Positions 9,096 to 19,735 of a stretch of DNA of 64,000 bases are shown here, one piece after another. Every line of letters begins with the position of its first letter. The first letter of the stretch is position 1. The notes below the pieces were generated by a model. The model was not told the origin of the DNA and did not search any database. It was given only the letters and a program-made list of their open reading frames with translations. The DNA is from Deinococcus hopiensis KR-140 (GTDB lineage: Bacteria > Deinococcota > Deinococci > Deinococcales > Deinococcaceae), in the NCBI RefSeq assembly GCF_900176165.1, contig NZ_FWWU01000005.1, forward strand, positions 124,001 through 188,000, written 5' to 3'. The translations under genes were made by a program, and so were the position numbers.

Positions 9096-10373
9096 ATGAA
9101 ACCCACCCTGCTCGCGCTTGCCCTCGCCCTGACCGCCAGCGCATCCGCTCAAAACGCCTCCCTCAAAGGCGAAGTGACCGTCTGGAGCTGGAATGTCGCC
9201 GCCAAGGCCCTCCAGTCCGTCGTTCCAGCCTTCAACAAGCAGTACCCGGGCGTGAAGGTGAACGTCGTGGACCTCGGTCACGACGCCGTGTTCGAGCGTG
9301 GCCTCTCCGGATGCGCCGCCGGGGGGGCGGACCTGCCCGACATCTACACCCTGGAAAACCAGGTGGCGGAGATGTTCTGGTCACGCTTTCCGGGCTGCTT
9401 TACCGATCTGAACACGTTGGGGGCCGACCGGCTGGCGAAGAACTTCGCGGCCTTCAAGTGGACCGAGTTGATGGCGGACGGCAAGCGCTACGCGATGCCC
9501 TGGGACACCGGCCCCGTGGTCGTGTTCTACCGCCGGGACCTGTACAAACAGGCTGGAATCGACCCCGCGAAAATTCAGACCTGGGACGACTTCATCTCGG
9601 CGGGCAAGCAGATGAACACCAGGCTCGGCGGCAAGGTCAAGCTCGCGACGACGGGCGCGGGCGTCGACGACGACTGGTTCCGCAGCCTCGCCATCCAGAA
9701 CGGCTGTAACTTCTTCAGCGCGTCGGGACCGGTCAAGGTCACGGTCAATCAGCCCGGATGTGTGCAGGCGCTGGACGTGATCAAGCGGATGTACGACTCT
9801 GGCATCGCCACCCAGGCCGACTGGAACGCCGCCATCACGCAGTTCAAGGCGGGCAAGGTCGCCAGCTTCCTGTACGGCGGCTGGTACGAGGGAATCGTCC
9901 GGACCAACGCGCCGGACCAGAAGGGCCTGTGGGGCGTCTACACCATGCCGGCCTTCAAGAAGGGCGGCGCGCGGGCGTCGAACAGTGGCGGCAGCGCGCT
10001 CGCCATTCCGGCGGGCAGCAAGAACAAGGCGGCGGCCTTCGCCTTCATGCAGTTCGCCCTCGCGCGTCCCAGCAGTCAAGTGACCATGATGAAGTCGGCG
10101 GGGCTGCTGCCCAGCTCCCCGGCCGCCGCGCGTGACCCGTATGTCAACCAAAAGCAGGAATTCTGGGGCAACCAGGCGATCTGGAAGACCGTGCTCGGCA
10201 CCCTGCCGGGCATCCCCGCCTACCGCAGCACGCCCTACTGGTCCGACGCGCACAACATCATGATCGTGGTCATGAGCGACTACGTGAAGGGCAAGTACAA
10301 GACCGCCCAGGCCGCGCTCGACGACGCCGCGAAAAAGATCTCGGCGGCCACAGGCGTACCCACCGCCCAGTAA
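9096..10373 (+). CDS. Sugar ABC transporter substrate-binding protein
   Basis: 425 aa. The first ~19 residues are a signal peptide ('LLALALALTASASAQ'). The rest is a family-1 solute-binding protein (COG1653-like) with the typical 'VTVWSW' beta-strand at the start, 'PWDTGPVVVFYRRDLYKQAGID' and 'GGWYEG' segments. ATG 9096 is chosen because GGAGAA lies 6 nt upstream and the signal peptide begins there; in-frame sequence upstream is not signal-like. First gene of the galactoside operon; it would bind oligosaccharides such as galacto-oligosaccharides outside the membrane and deliver them to the two permeases downstream. No ATPase subunit is in the window, so a shared MsmK-type ATPase encoded elsewhere is presumed. 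No lipobox was seen. Confidence 0.9.
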   Translation: MKPTLLALALALTASASAQNASLKGEVTVWSWNVAAKALQSVVPAFNKQYPGVKVNVVDLGHDAVFERGLSGCAAGGADLPDIYTLENQVAEMFWSRFPGCFTDLNTLGADRLAKNFAAFKWTELMADGKRYAMPWDTGPVVVFYRRDLYKQAGIDPAKIQTWDDFISAGKQMNTRLGGKVKLATTGAGVDDDWFRSLAIQNGCNFFSASGPVKVTVNQPGCVQALDVIKRMYDSGIATQADWNAAITQFKAGKVASFLYGGWYEGIVRTNAPDQKGLWGVYTMPAFKKGGARASNSGGSALAIPAGSKNKAAAFAFMQFALARPSSQVTMMKSAGLLPSSPAAARDPYVNQKQEFWGNQAIWKTVLGTLPGIPAYRSTPYWSDAHNIMIVVMSDYVKGKYKTAQAALDDAAKKISAATGVPTAQ

Positions 10374-10380
10374 TTCAGCC

Positions 10381-10418
10381 GCAAGATGGGGGCGCGCCTT
10401 GCCCGGCCCCCATCTTGC
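10381..10418 (+). other. Intercistronic hairpin after the binding-protein gene
   Basis: A perfect 13-bp stem (10381-10393 with 10406-10418) and 12-nt loop without a T-run, in the gap before the first permease. Such hairpins protect the 3' end of binding-protein mRNA and lower permease expression; that role is inferred. Confidence 0.6.
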
Positions 10419-10435
10419 GTTCCCCCGGAGGTGCC

Positions 10436-11332
10436 ATGACCACCACGCCGCTGCCCCCACCTGCGCGCCGCCGCAGGCCCCTCAACCCCTCGCCCTACCT
10501 CTTCCTGCTTCCGTACCTCCTCATCTTCGCGGTGTTCTGGGCCTGGCCCATCATCTCTTCGTTCCTGATGTCGTTCCGCGACAACCGTCTGGGGGCGGGC
10601 ACCGGCCTGAGTGCGTCGAACTGGCAGCGCGTGTTCGGGGACGAATTTTTCTACACCGCGCTCAAGAACACCGTGCTGATCCTGGTGGTGCAGGTGCCAC
10701 TGATGCTCGCAGCGGCCACGGGCCTCGCGGTGGCGCTGAACAGCAGGATGCTGCGGGCAAAGGGGCTGTTCCGCTTCGCCTTTTTCGCGCCGCTGGTGGT
10801 GGGCACGGTGCCCTACTCGGCCATCTTCAAGCTGCTGTTCAACAGTGACTTTGGCGCCGTGAACCACGGGCTGAGTGCCGTCGGGCTGCCGCGTGTGGAC
10901 TGGTTCAACCAGCCCGCCTCGGCGATGGCCGTGATCGTGCTGGCGCTGCTGTGGCGCTGGACGGGCTACAACGCGATCATCCTGCTGGCCGGACTTCAGA
11001 GCATCCGTGAGGACGTGTACGAGGCCGCTTCCATCGAGGGGGCGACCGCGTGGCAGCAGTTCCGGTACATCACGCTGCCGCTCCTCCGGCCCACACTGCT
11101 GTTCACCATGATCCTGTCGGTGATCGGTACGCTGACCCTCTTTACCGAGCCGCAGCTCATCACCGCCGGGGGACCCGGCAACGCCACCATGACGCTGGGC
11201 ACCTACCTGTACCAGCAGGGCTTCCGGTCCTTCAACTTCGGGTACGCCAGCGCCCTCGCTTACACCGTCGCCGTGCTCGCCGCCGCCTTCAGCTTCCTGC
11301 AACTGCGCCTGTTCGGCCGGGAGAACACGTGA
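10436..11332 (+). CDS. Sugar ABC transporter permease, MalF/UgpA-like
   Basis: 298 aa, six hydrophobic helices; starts 'PSPYLFLLPYLLIFAVFWAWPII' and contains the permease EAA loop 'YEAASIEGATAWQQFRYITLPLLRPT' near residues 196-221, which docks on the ATPase. ATG 10436 has GGAGGTG 5 nt upstream; an earlier in-frame start would extend into the intercistronic hairpin. Its stop overlaps the GTG of the next permease by 4 nt (GTGA), so the two subunits are translationally coupled. Forms the membrane heterodimer with the product of the next gene. Confidence 0.9.
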   Translation: MTTTPLPPPARRRRPLNPSPYLFLLPYLLIFAVFWAWPIISSFLMSFRDNRLGAGTGLSASNWQRVFGDEFFYTALKNTVLILVVQVPLMLAAATGLAVALNSRMLRAKGLFRFAFFAPLVVGTVPYSAIFKLLFNSDFGAVNHGLSAVGLPRVDWFNQPASAMAVIVLALLWRWTGYNAIILLAGLQSIREDVYEAASIEGATAWQQFRYITLPLLRPTLLFTMILSVIGTLTLFTEPQLITAGGPGNATMTLGTYLYQQGFRSFNFGYASALAYTVAVLAAAFSFLQLRLFGRENT

Positions 11333-12210
11333 TCCGTGCGGCCCCCGAGAAGAGCTACCACGCCCCGGGCATCCGTCTTCAAGGCCTCGGAAAGCCGCTG
11401 CGCCGCGTGCTCCTTCACGCCCTGCTCGTGCCCCTGGCGCTGCTGTTCCTCGCGCCGCTGTACCTGATGCTGGTGTTCAGCACGCATGACCAGAGCGTCC
11501 TCTTTGGGCCCACCTCGCCGCTGACTTTCGGGCGGCACTTCCTCGACAACTTCCGGGAACTCCAGGCACAGACCAACTACCTGCGCAACCTCTGGAACAG
11601 CGTGGCGATCAGCGTGCTGTACACCGCCTTTTCGATGCTCATCACGAGCATGGGCGGCTACGCCTTCGCCAAGTACCGTTTTCGTGGGAGCAAGTGGCTG
11701 TTCGGCCTGATTTTCGCCACGCTGACCATCCCCACCTTCGTGACCATCATTCCGCAATTCGTGATGGTGGCCCGCGAGATGCACCTCACCAACACCTACT
11801 GGGCGGTGATCCTGCCCTCACTGGCGAACACGCTGGGGCTGTTCTACATGCGCCAGGCGTTCCAGGCGGTGCCGGACGATCTGCTGAACGCCGCACGCAT
11901 CGACGGGGCGGGCGACTTCCGCACCTTCTGGCAGATCGCGCTGCCCGTGGTCCGGCCCTCACTGGCGGCGCTCGGCATCGTGCTGTTCCTGTCGAGCTGG
12001 AACGACTACCTGTGGCCGCTGATCGTGCTGGGCAGCAAGGACGCGCAGACCATGCCGGTGGCGCTCGGCTCGCTCGTCGGCCTGACGAGTACCGCCTGGG
12101 GAGCCATCATGGTGGGAACCGTCATCGCCACCGTGCCCTTCCTGATCGTTTTTATGCTGCTGCAGCGCCACTTTATCGCTGGCATCGCGGGCGGCTCCAT
12201 CAAGGACTGA
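11329..12210 (+). CDS. Sugar ABC transporter permease, MalG/UgpE-like
   Basis: 293 aa, six membrane helices, with the EAA loop 'LLNAARIDGAGDFRTFWQIALPVVRPS' at ~185-210. The GTG start at 11329 lies in the GTGA overlap with the previous permease; the same frame is open further upstream but would overlap that gene heavily. N-terminal cytoplasmic segment 'IRAAPEKSYHAPG' precedes the first helix. Second half of the importer channel. Followed by a strong hairpin and then the beta-galactosidase gene in the same direction. Confidence 0.9.
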   Translation: MIRAAPEKSYHAPGIRLQGLGKPLRRVLLHALLVPLALLFLAPLYLMLVFSTHDQSVLFGPTSPLTFGRHFLDNFRELQAQTNYLRNLWNSVAISVLYTAFSMLITSMGGYAFAKYRFRGSKWLFGLIFATLTIPTFVTIIPQFVMVAREMHLTNTYWAVILPSLANTLGLFYMRQAFQAVPDDLLNAARIDGAGDFRTFWQIALPVVRPSLAALGIVLFLSSWNDYLWPLIVLGSKDAQTMPVALGSLVGLTSTAWGAIMVGTVIATVPFLIVFMLLQRHFIAGIAGGSIKD

Positions 12211-12219
12211 ATGCCGCAA

Positions 12220-12254
12220 AGTGGGGTGTGGGAGAAGCGGCCCCACGCCCCACT
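12220..12254 (+). other. Intercistronic hairpin before the GH42 gene
   Basis: A 13-bp stem with one G-T pair (12220-12232 with 12242-12254), 9-nt loop, followed by only a weak T-run. It is like the hairpin at 10381 and probably tunes rather than ends transcription. Confidence 0.55.
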
Positions 12255-12302
12255 GTTTCTGACCGCTGCGTTATCGCCCACCCATCACGCTACGAGGTTT
12301 CC

Positions 12303-14276
<1,974 letters not shown>

Positions 14277-14314
14277 CCTGCTTCCCGAATCCTTTCCACG
14301 CCAGGAACCCCCAC

Positions 14315-15412
14315 ATGACCAACGTTCTGAGCTTTCACCGGCAGCACTGCATCAAGCCTGATGGACGCAGCCTCTGGCTGTATGGCCGCCAGGCGGTGGC
14401 CCTACACGGCCCCGTGCCCTCTCCCAGTCCCGATCCCGTTCACGCCACGCCGCAGCTGCGCTGGCACCCGCTGCGGCGGGAGTGGGTGATCTACGCCGCG
14501 CACCGGCAAAACCGCACGTTCCTGCCTCCGGACGGCCACAACCCGCTTGCGCCCAGCGTGGACCCCGAGCATCCCACCGAGTTGCCCCAGGGCGAGTACG
14601 ACGTCGCCGTCTTTCAGAACCGCTTTCCCAGCCTGAGCCTCTCGGCCCCCGGGCCCGCCCCGCTGCCCGGCGCGAATCCCAGCGCCGGAACGGGCGCGTG
14701 CGAGGTGGTGGTCTTTACCCAGGACCCCACCCTCAGCCTGCACGGGCTGCCAGCGGAGCACGTCAAGCTCCTCATCGACGTGTGGGCAGACCGCACCTCC
14801 GAGCTGGGCGCGCAGGACCGCATTCAGTACGTGCTGCCCTTCGAGAACAGGGGCGTGGAGGTGGGCGTGACCCTGCATCACCCCCACGGGCAGATCTACG
14901 CCTATGACCACGTGCCGCCTCTCCAGGCCCGGACGCTGGAAGCGGCCCATGAACATCTTTCCACCCACGGTGAGCCCTGGGCCACCACCTTCCTGCGCGA
15001 GGAACTGGAAAGCGGCCTGCGCGTGGTGTCGCAAAACGGGGGCGCGGTGGCGGTCGTTCCGCCCTTCGCGCGTTACACCTACGAGACGTGGCTGCTTCCG
15101 AAGCGGTCCGCTGCACGTCTCTCGGACCTCGATGATGACGAGCGCCTGCACCTCGCGGCGCTGCTGAAAGAAACGCTCGCCCGCATGGACGCCCTCTTCG
15201 GCGTACGGATGCCGTACCTCATGACGGTCCATCAGGCCCCCACCGACGGCCTGCCCCACGGGGAATGGCCGCTGCACATTGAGCTCTACCCAGCCCTCCG
15301 CGCGCCCGGCAAGCTGAAGTACCTGGCCGGAACCGAACTGGGCGCGGGCGTGTTCGCCAACGACGCCCTGCCCGAAATCAAGGCCCAGGAACTGCGCGGG
15401 GTGACGCTGTGA
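14315..15412 (+). CDS. galT: Galactose-1-phosphate uridylyltransferase
   Basis: 365 aa. HIT-fold nucleotidyltransferase with the active-site 'HHPHGQIYAY' (nucleophilic His about residue 190) and 'WVIYAAHRQNRT' near the N-terminus. Converts galactose-1-phosphate plus UDP-glucose to glucose-1-phosphate plus UDP-galactose (Leloir pathway). ATG 14315 begins 38 nt after the beta-galactosidase stop; the stop codon overlaps the GTG of galK by 4 nt. No galE or galM is in the window. Confidence 0.92.
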   Translation: MTNVLSFHRQHCIKPDGRSLWLYGRQAVALHGPVPSPSPDPVHATPQLRWHPLRREWVIYAAHRQNRTFLPPDGHNPLAPSVDPEHPTELPQGEYDVAVFQNRFPSLSLSAPGPAPLPGANPSAGTGACEVVVFTQDPTLSLHGLPAEHVKLLIDVWADRTSELGAQDRIQYVLPFENRGVEVGVTLHHPHGQIYAYDHVPPLQARTLEAAHEHLSTHGEPWATTFLREELESGLRVVSQNGGAVAVVPPFARYTYETWLLPKRSAARLSDLDDDERLHLAALLKETLARMDALFGVRMPYLMTVHQAPTDGLPHGEWPLHIELYPALRAPGKLKYLAGTELGAGVFANDALPEIKAQELRGVTL

Positions 15413-16524
15413 CGTCCTTCCGTGACGTGTTCGGCAGCGAGGTGGAGGTAACGGCTTCCGCCCCGGGCCGTGTCAACCTGATCGGGGAACACACCGATTA
15501 CAATGGCGGCTTCGTACTGCCCACCGTGATTCCGCAGCGCACCACCGTGCGCCTGGCCCGCCGGGAGGACGGGCAGGTCCGCGCCCACGCCGCGGACCTG
15601 GCGCAGGAGGCGGGGTATCTCCTCGGGCAGGAGGCGCAGACCGGTTCGTGGGTGGATTACCTTGCGGGGATCACGCAGGAGCTGACGCGCGCCGGGATAG
15701 CCCTAAGCGGCTTCGACGTGCAGGTGACCTCAAACGTGCCCCGGGGCTCGGGGCTGTCAAGCTCGGCGGCGCTGCTGGTGGCGGCCCTCCGCGGGCTGCG
15801 CGAGCTGTTCGCCTTCTCGCTGAACGACGTGGAGTTGGCGCGGCTGGCCCAGCGGGCCGAGAACGGGCTGGTGGGCGCGAACGTGGGCATCATGGACCAG
15901 ATGGCCTGCTCATTGGCCGCCGAGGGCGAGGCTTTGTTCTTGGACTGCCGCGACCTCACGTTCGGGCGCCTGAAGCTGCCGGAGGACATGGACCTCGCGG
16001 TGCTGCATTCGGGTGTGGAACACAACCACGCGGGGGGGGACTACAACACCCGGCGCGCCGAGTGTGAGCGCGCCTGCGCAGCGCTGGGTGTGGCGAGTCT
16101 ACGCGAGTTGAGCGCGGAGGACCTGCCCCGGATCCATGCCCTACCCGAGCCGCTCGACCGCCGGGCCCGGCATGTGGTCACGGAGAACGCGCGCGTGCTG
16201 GAGACGGTGGCTGCGCTGCGGACAGGCGAGCTGGAGCGGGCGGGCGAACTCTTCTCTGCCTCGCACGCCTCCATGCGGGACGACTACGAAGTTTCCATCC
16301 CCGAGGTGGACCTCCTCGTGGAATTGGCACAGGGCCGGCCTGACGTGTACGGCGCACGCCTGACGGGAGGCGGCTTTGGTGGCAGCGTCGTGCTGCTGGC
16401 CCAACTGGGGCAGGGCGGGGTGGTGGGGGAGGCCATCCGATCGGAGTACGTCCGCCGCACCGGGCAGCCCGCTGTCCTGCTGACGCCGCTGCCTGCCCTG
16501 GAGGGGGCCACAGCGCCACAGTAA
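15409..16524 (+). CDS. galK: Galactokinase
   Basis: 371 aa GHMP kinase. Galactose-binding 'GRVNLIGEHTDYNGG' at ~20-34, ATP-binding 'PRGSGLSSSAA' at ~107-117, third motif 'LTGGGFGGS' near 322. Phosphorylates galactose at C1 with ATP. GTG start in a GTGA overlap with galT, so translation is coupled. Last intact gene of the operon; a strong terminator follows 15 nt downstream. Confidence 0.94.
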   Translation: MTSFRDVFGSEVEVTASAPGRVNLIGEHTDYNGGFVLPTVIPQRTTVRLARREDGQVRAHAADLAQEAGYLLGQEAQTGSWVDYLAGITQELTRAGIALSGFDVQVTSNVPRGSGLSSSAALLVAALRGLRELFAFSLNDVELARLAQRAENGLVGANVGIMDQMACSLAAEGEALFLDCRDLTFGRLKLPEDMDLAVLHSGVEHNHAGGDYNTRRAECERACAALGVASLRELSAEDLPRIHALPEPLDRRARHVVTENARVLETVAALRTGELERAGELFSASHASMRDDYEVSIPEVDLLVELAQGRPDVYGARLTGGGFGGSVVLLAQLGQGGVVGEAIRSEYVRRTGQPAVLLTPLPALEGATAPQ

Positions 16525-16539
16525 ACAGGGCACAACAAG

Positions 16540-16583
16540 ACGGGAGCACCTTGGGGAGAACCCCAAGGTGCTCCCGTACTTTT
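16540..16583 (+). terminator. Strong terminator of the galactoside operon
   Basis: A perfect 17-bp stem (16540-16556 with 16561-16577), AGAA tetraloop, then ACTTTT. Ends transcription after galK. Confidence 0.85.
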
Positions 16584-16650
16584 GGTGGTTCACGCCCCCG
16601 GACGGGCAGACCACCCCCTGCCCATGGCGTTCGTTCTGCCCTGAATCCCC

Positions 16651-17168
16651 TAGAGCATTTGACATCAGAAGATCTCGGGGAAGGCGTGCGTGAACCAGCC
16701 AAAAACGTCTCGTAGCGAAACGGCGTTCAGAGCGTCCCATACCCCCTGAAGCAGAGCGGTCCGGTCTCGCCACTCACGGGCACGGACGAGGGCTTTGACC
16801 TTAGAGAACATGCCTTGGGTCGGGTTGAAGTCGGGGCTGTAGGGAGGCAGGAACAGGACCATACAGCCGCGGGCTTCGATGTGCGTCCGAATGGGGGCAC
16901 GGTGATGTGCCGAGAGATTGTCAAGTACGACGACCTGTCCTGGGGTCAAAGCTGGGAACAGGCTTTCTCGGACGTACCACTCGAAACTCACGCCGTTGAC
17001 AGCACCGTCCAGGATCAGGGGCGCAAAGGGACCACTCGCCTGCAGCGCGCATACGAGGGTTTGGTTCCGTCCCCAGTTGCGGGGGACGGAAGCGACCGCA
17101 CGCCGTGTGTGGTGCGCGCGACCATAGCCTCGGGTCATGGCCGTGTGGAAGCCGCTCTCGTAAATCAG
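16651..17168 (-). mobile_element. IS630-family insertion sequence, truncated
   Basis: One end is visible at 16651: TA followed by GAGCATTTGACAT, the TA being the IS630/Tc1 target. The other end is missing: the transposase frame breaks at 17169 and galactanase sequence begins at once. The terminal repeat matches those of the MITE at 29873-30000. Confidence 0.75.
16665..17168 (-). pseudogene. IS630-family transposase, C-terminal remnant
   Basis: About 168 codons of the DDE domain ('ESGFHTAMTRGYGRA', 'VVVLDNLSAHH', 'FLPPYSPDFNPTQGMFSKVK'). The frame has a TAG at 17171-17169. The usual D-E-S-G is Y-E-S-G (first catalytic Asp lost) and the usual N-P-x-E is N-P-T-Q (third acidic residue lost); only the middle Asp remains. 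The N-terminal helix-turn-helix part is gone. Inactive. Confidence 0.8.
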
Positions 17169-17549
17169 CTACTCCAAGACTATGGTCTACCTGGCTGAAA
17201 CTGCGTCCTACTGGGCTCAAATCAGGGAGGGTACGCGAATTTGCCCTTTCCGCAGACGTCCCAGGGACAGTACGACTTCAAGGCCCTGACACCCGTGGTC
17301 CGCGATGCGGGTGGCAGCGGGATCTTCTACTGGGGAGCGTTCTGGTCCCAGAGCCCCAAATGGTTGGTGGCCCCAGACGGGAAGGATGACGACGCTTCTC
17401 GGCGTTCCCCCTTTGACGACGGAGGACAGGCCACCAAAGGCCTTGGCGGGCTGAACTGGAACAAGAGGGGAACAAACTGGAGAACACCGTCCGGCTGCAC
17501 CCTGCTCACGCCGTGTGCCGGCGGCCATCTCCGGACGCTGAGCGGATGA
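17167..17549 (+). pseudogene. GH53 arabinogalactan endo-beta-1,4-galactanase, C-terminal remnant
   Basis: Starts abruptly at the IS630 junction with 'YSKTMVYLAETASYW', resembling the GH53 nucleophile strand (K-x-V-x-V-A-E-T-A-Y-P). After a one-base shift between about 17215 and 17241 it continues 'FPQTSQGQYDFKALTPVVRD', 'GGSGIFYWGAFW', as in the family's last barrel strands. The N-terminal two thirds are lost. GH53 enzymes are secreted and release galacto-oligosaccharides from type I galactan; its place after a GH42/galT/galK operon suggests the locus once served galactan use. Family call is by eye. Confidence 0.65.
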
Positions 17550-17735
17550 CGTCGCCGGAAAGGCGTGTCAGGAAGCGGTGCGCGGTGTCCGGGTCAAGGT
17601 GCGGTCCGGCCATCCGCTCCAGTTCGGTCATCGCCTCTTCCCTCGTCCAGGCCGCCTTGTATGGCCGCTGACTTGTCAACGCGTCCTACACGTCCACTCC
17701 CGCAAATCCCCTGGCCAGCAGCGGCACCCCACCCA
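17530..17735 (-). pseudogene. HD-GYP domain phosphodiesterase remnant
   Basis: Minus-strand translation gives 'GFAGVDV*DALTSQRPYKAAW' then 'REEAMTELERMAGPHLDPD', the C-terminal part of an HD-GYP domain (D-x-x-D-A-L-T-S-x-R-P-Y). An in-frame TAG lies at 17688-17686 and the HD-GYP catalytic residues upstream are not found. From 17736 to 18038 the sequence is degenerate with no supported gene. Confidence 0.6.
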
Positions 17736-18038
17736 TGTGCCGCTCCCTTGCTGCGGCTGGGTGGCGCGCTGCCCACCAGCACTGCCGTCCCGCCGAGGAT
17801 CGCTCAGCTCAGCGGACAGCGCCGCCAATTGCTCCACACTGACGCCTGGTACGGAGAACGTTTCCGTGACCAGCACGACAACGGAAGAGGTGCTGGAAGT
17901 GGCGCTCGCGGACCTGAGCGGCAAGCGCCGCCTCGCTGTGAGCGGCACTCCCGCGGTGGTGACCCCAACGCGGGCCACGGGCGAACACCATCGATGGGGA
18001 CGCCGGAACCACCCTGGGGCGTGCAGGGCACTGTTCCG

Positions 18039-18500
18039 TCACAGCTTCTTGAGCAGGTTGGCCGTCTCGACCACGGCCAGTACAGCTTCCGCTCCTTTAT
18101 TGCCCGCCTTGGTTCCCGCGCGCTCGATGGCCTGCTCGAGGGTGTCAGTCGTGAGTACCCCGAAGGCGACGGGCACGCCCGTTTCCAGGCTCACGCGCGC
18201 CATGCCGGAGGCTGCATTCCCCGCCACGAAATCGTAATGGTCGGTCGAGCCCTTGATGACCGCGCCCAGGCAGACCACCGCGTCGTAACGGCCACTCTCC
18301 GCGAGCTTCTTGGCGACCAAAGGCACCTCGAAGGCACCGGGAACCGTCACCAGGGTCAAGTTCTCGCTTGTCCCTCCATGCTGTACGAAGGCCGTCTCGG
18401 CTCCTTCGACCAGGCGGTCCACGATAAAGTGATTCCACCGCGTGTTGACGATGGCAATCCTGAGGTCAGTGGCCATCAGGTGCGCTTCAATGCGTTGCAT
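18039..18500 (-). CDS. ribH: 6,7-dimethyl-8-ribityllumazine synthase
   Basis: 153 aa, full length. 'NTRWNHFIVDRLVEGA', 'TVPGAFEVPLVAKKLA', 'VCLGAVIKGSTDHYDFV' and the catalytic-His segment identify lumazine synthase, which condenses the ribBA product with the ribD product. Last gene of the riboflavin operon, 47 nt after ribBA. ATG 18500 has AGGAG upstream. Confidence 0.95.
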   Translation of the reverse strand: MQRIEAHLMATDLRIAIVNTRWNHFIVDRLVEGAETAFVQHGGTSENLTLVTVPGAFEVPLVAKKLAESGRYDAVVCLGAVIKGSTDHYDFVAGNAASGMARVSLETGVPVAFGVLTTDTLEQAIERAGTKAGNKGAEAVLAVVETANLLKKL

Positions 18501-18547
18501 AGGTTTCTCCTGCGGCGGGGCCGCTTGCCGGCCCCGCCGTCTCCCGC

Positions 18548-19735
18548 TCAGGTGAGGTGACCGAGTTTGCTGTGTTTGGTGGCGAGGTAGTGCGCGTTGT
18601 GGTGGCTGTGTCCGGCGTGGAGGGGGACACGCCCGACCACTTTGAGACCGAAGCCGCCGAGACTGTGGAGCTTGCGGGGGTTGTTGGTCAGGACCCGCAA
18701 CTGGCGGGCACCCAGCAGGTGCAGCATCTGCGCGCCTATCCCAAAGTCACGGGCGTCTGCGGGGAAGCCGAGCTGTACGTTGGCTTCTACCGTATCCGCG
18801 CCCCCGTCCTGCAGGGCGTACGCGCGAATCTTGTTCAGCAGGCCAATGCCGCGCCCTTCCTGCCGCAGGTAGATCAGGATGCCGCGGCCTTCCTCCGCGA
18901 TCGCCCGCATGGCCGCGTCGCGTTGCGGGCCGCAGTCGCAGCGCAGGGAGTGAAATCCGTCTCCCGTGAGGCATTCGGAGTGAACGCGCACCAGCAGTGG
19001 ATCCTCCGTGACGTTCCCCATGACGAGCGCGACGTGCTCTGCACCCGAGACGCTGTCCTCGAAGCCCACGATGCGGAAGTCGCCGTGCTCGGTGGGCAGA
19101 TCCGCTTCGGCGACCCGCACCATGAAGGGGTCGTGCTGCATGCGGTAGGCGATCAGGTCCTCGATGGAACCCACCAGCAACCCGTGGGTGTTTCCAAAAG
19201 TCAGCAGATCCGGCAGGCGACTCATCTCGCCGTCGTCTCCCATGATCTCGCAGATCACTCCAGCCGGCGCAAATCCCGCGAGTCTGGCGAGGTCGCACGC
19301 GGCCTCGGTGTGTCCAGCGCGGCGCAACACCCCACCGGGCCGCGCCACAAGCGGGAAGATGTGACCAGGACGCCGGAAGTCGCTGGCTTGAGCGGCGGGG
19401 TCAATCAAAGCGGCGATGGTGGCTGACCGGTCATACGCACTGATGCCCGTGGAGTTGCTGACGTGATCCACGCTCACGGTAAAGGCGGTGGCGTTGGGAT
19501 CGGTGCTGCGCCCCACCATCGGCGCCAGATCGAGTTCCTGGGCACGTTCGGGGGTCAGGGTCACGCAGATCAGGCCACGCCCTTCTCGCGCCATGAAGTT
19601 GATCCACCCGGGCGTGGCTGTGGCGGCGGGCATCAGGAGATCTCCCTCGTTTTCGCGTCCTTCGTCGTCCACCAGGATCACGGGCCGCCCCGCGCGGAGC
19701 GCGGCGAGCAGCTCCGAAACGGGAGAGAGGCTCAC
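18548..19735 (-). CDS. ribBA: Bifunctional DHBP synthase / GTP cyclohydrolase II
   Basis: 395 aa. N-terminal RibB ('VILVDDEGRENEGDLLM', 'GHTEAACDLARLAG') makes the four-carbon unit from ribulose-5-phosphate; C-terminal RibA ('RVHSECLTGDGFHSLRCDCGPQ' with zinc cysteines, 'LRQEGRGIGL') opens GTP. GTG start at 19735 in a GTGA overlap with ribE, so translation is coupled. Confidence 0.95.
   Translation of the reverse strand: MSLSPVSELLAALRAGRPVILVDDEGRENEGDLLMPAATATPGWINFMAREGRGLICVTLTPERAQELDLAPMVGRSTDPNATAFTVSVDHVSNSTGISAYDRSATIAALIDPAAQASDFRRPGHIFPLVARPGGVLRRAGHTEAACDLARLAGFAPAGVICEIMGDDGEMSRLPDLLTFGNTHGLLVGSIEDLIAYRMQHDPFMVRVAEADLPTEHGDFRIVGFEDSVSGAEHVALVMGNVTEDPLLVRVHSECLTGDGFHSLRCDCGPQRDAAMRAIAEEGRGILIYLRQEGRGIGLLNKIRAYALQDGGADTVEANVQLGFPADARDFGIGAQMLHLLGARQLRVLTNNPRKLHSLGGFGLKVVGRVPLHAGHSHHNAHYLATKHSKLGHLT

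Noticed and set aside
17676..17978. Possible MerR/cobalamin-binding fragment on the minus strand
   Set aside because: Only faint resemblance in split frames; not enough to support a call.
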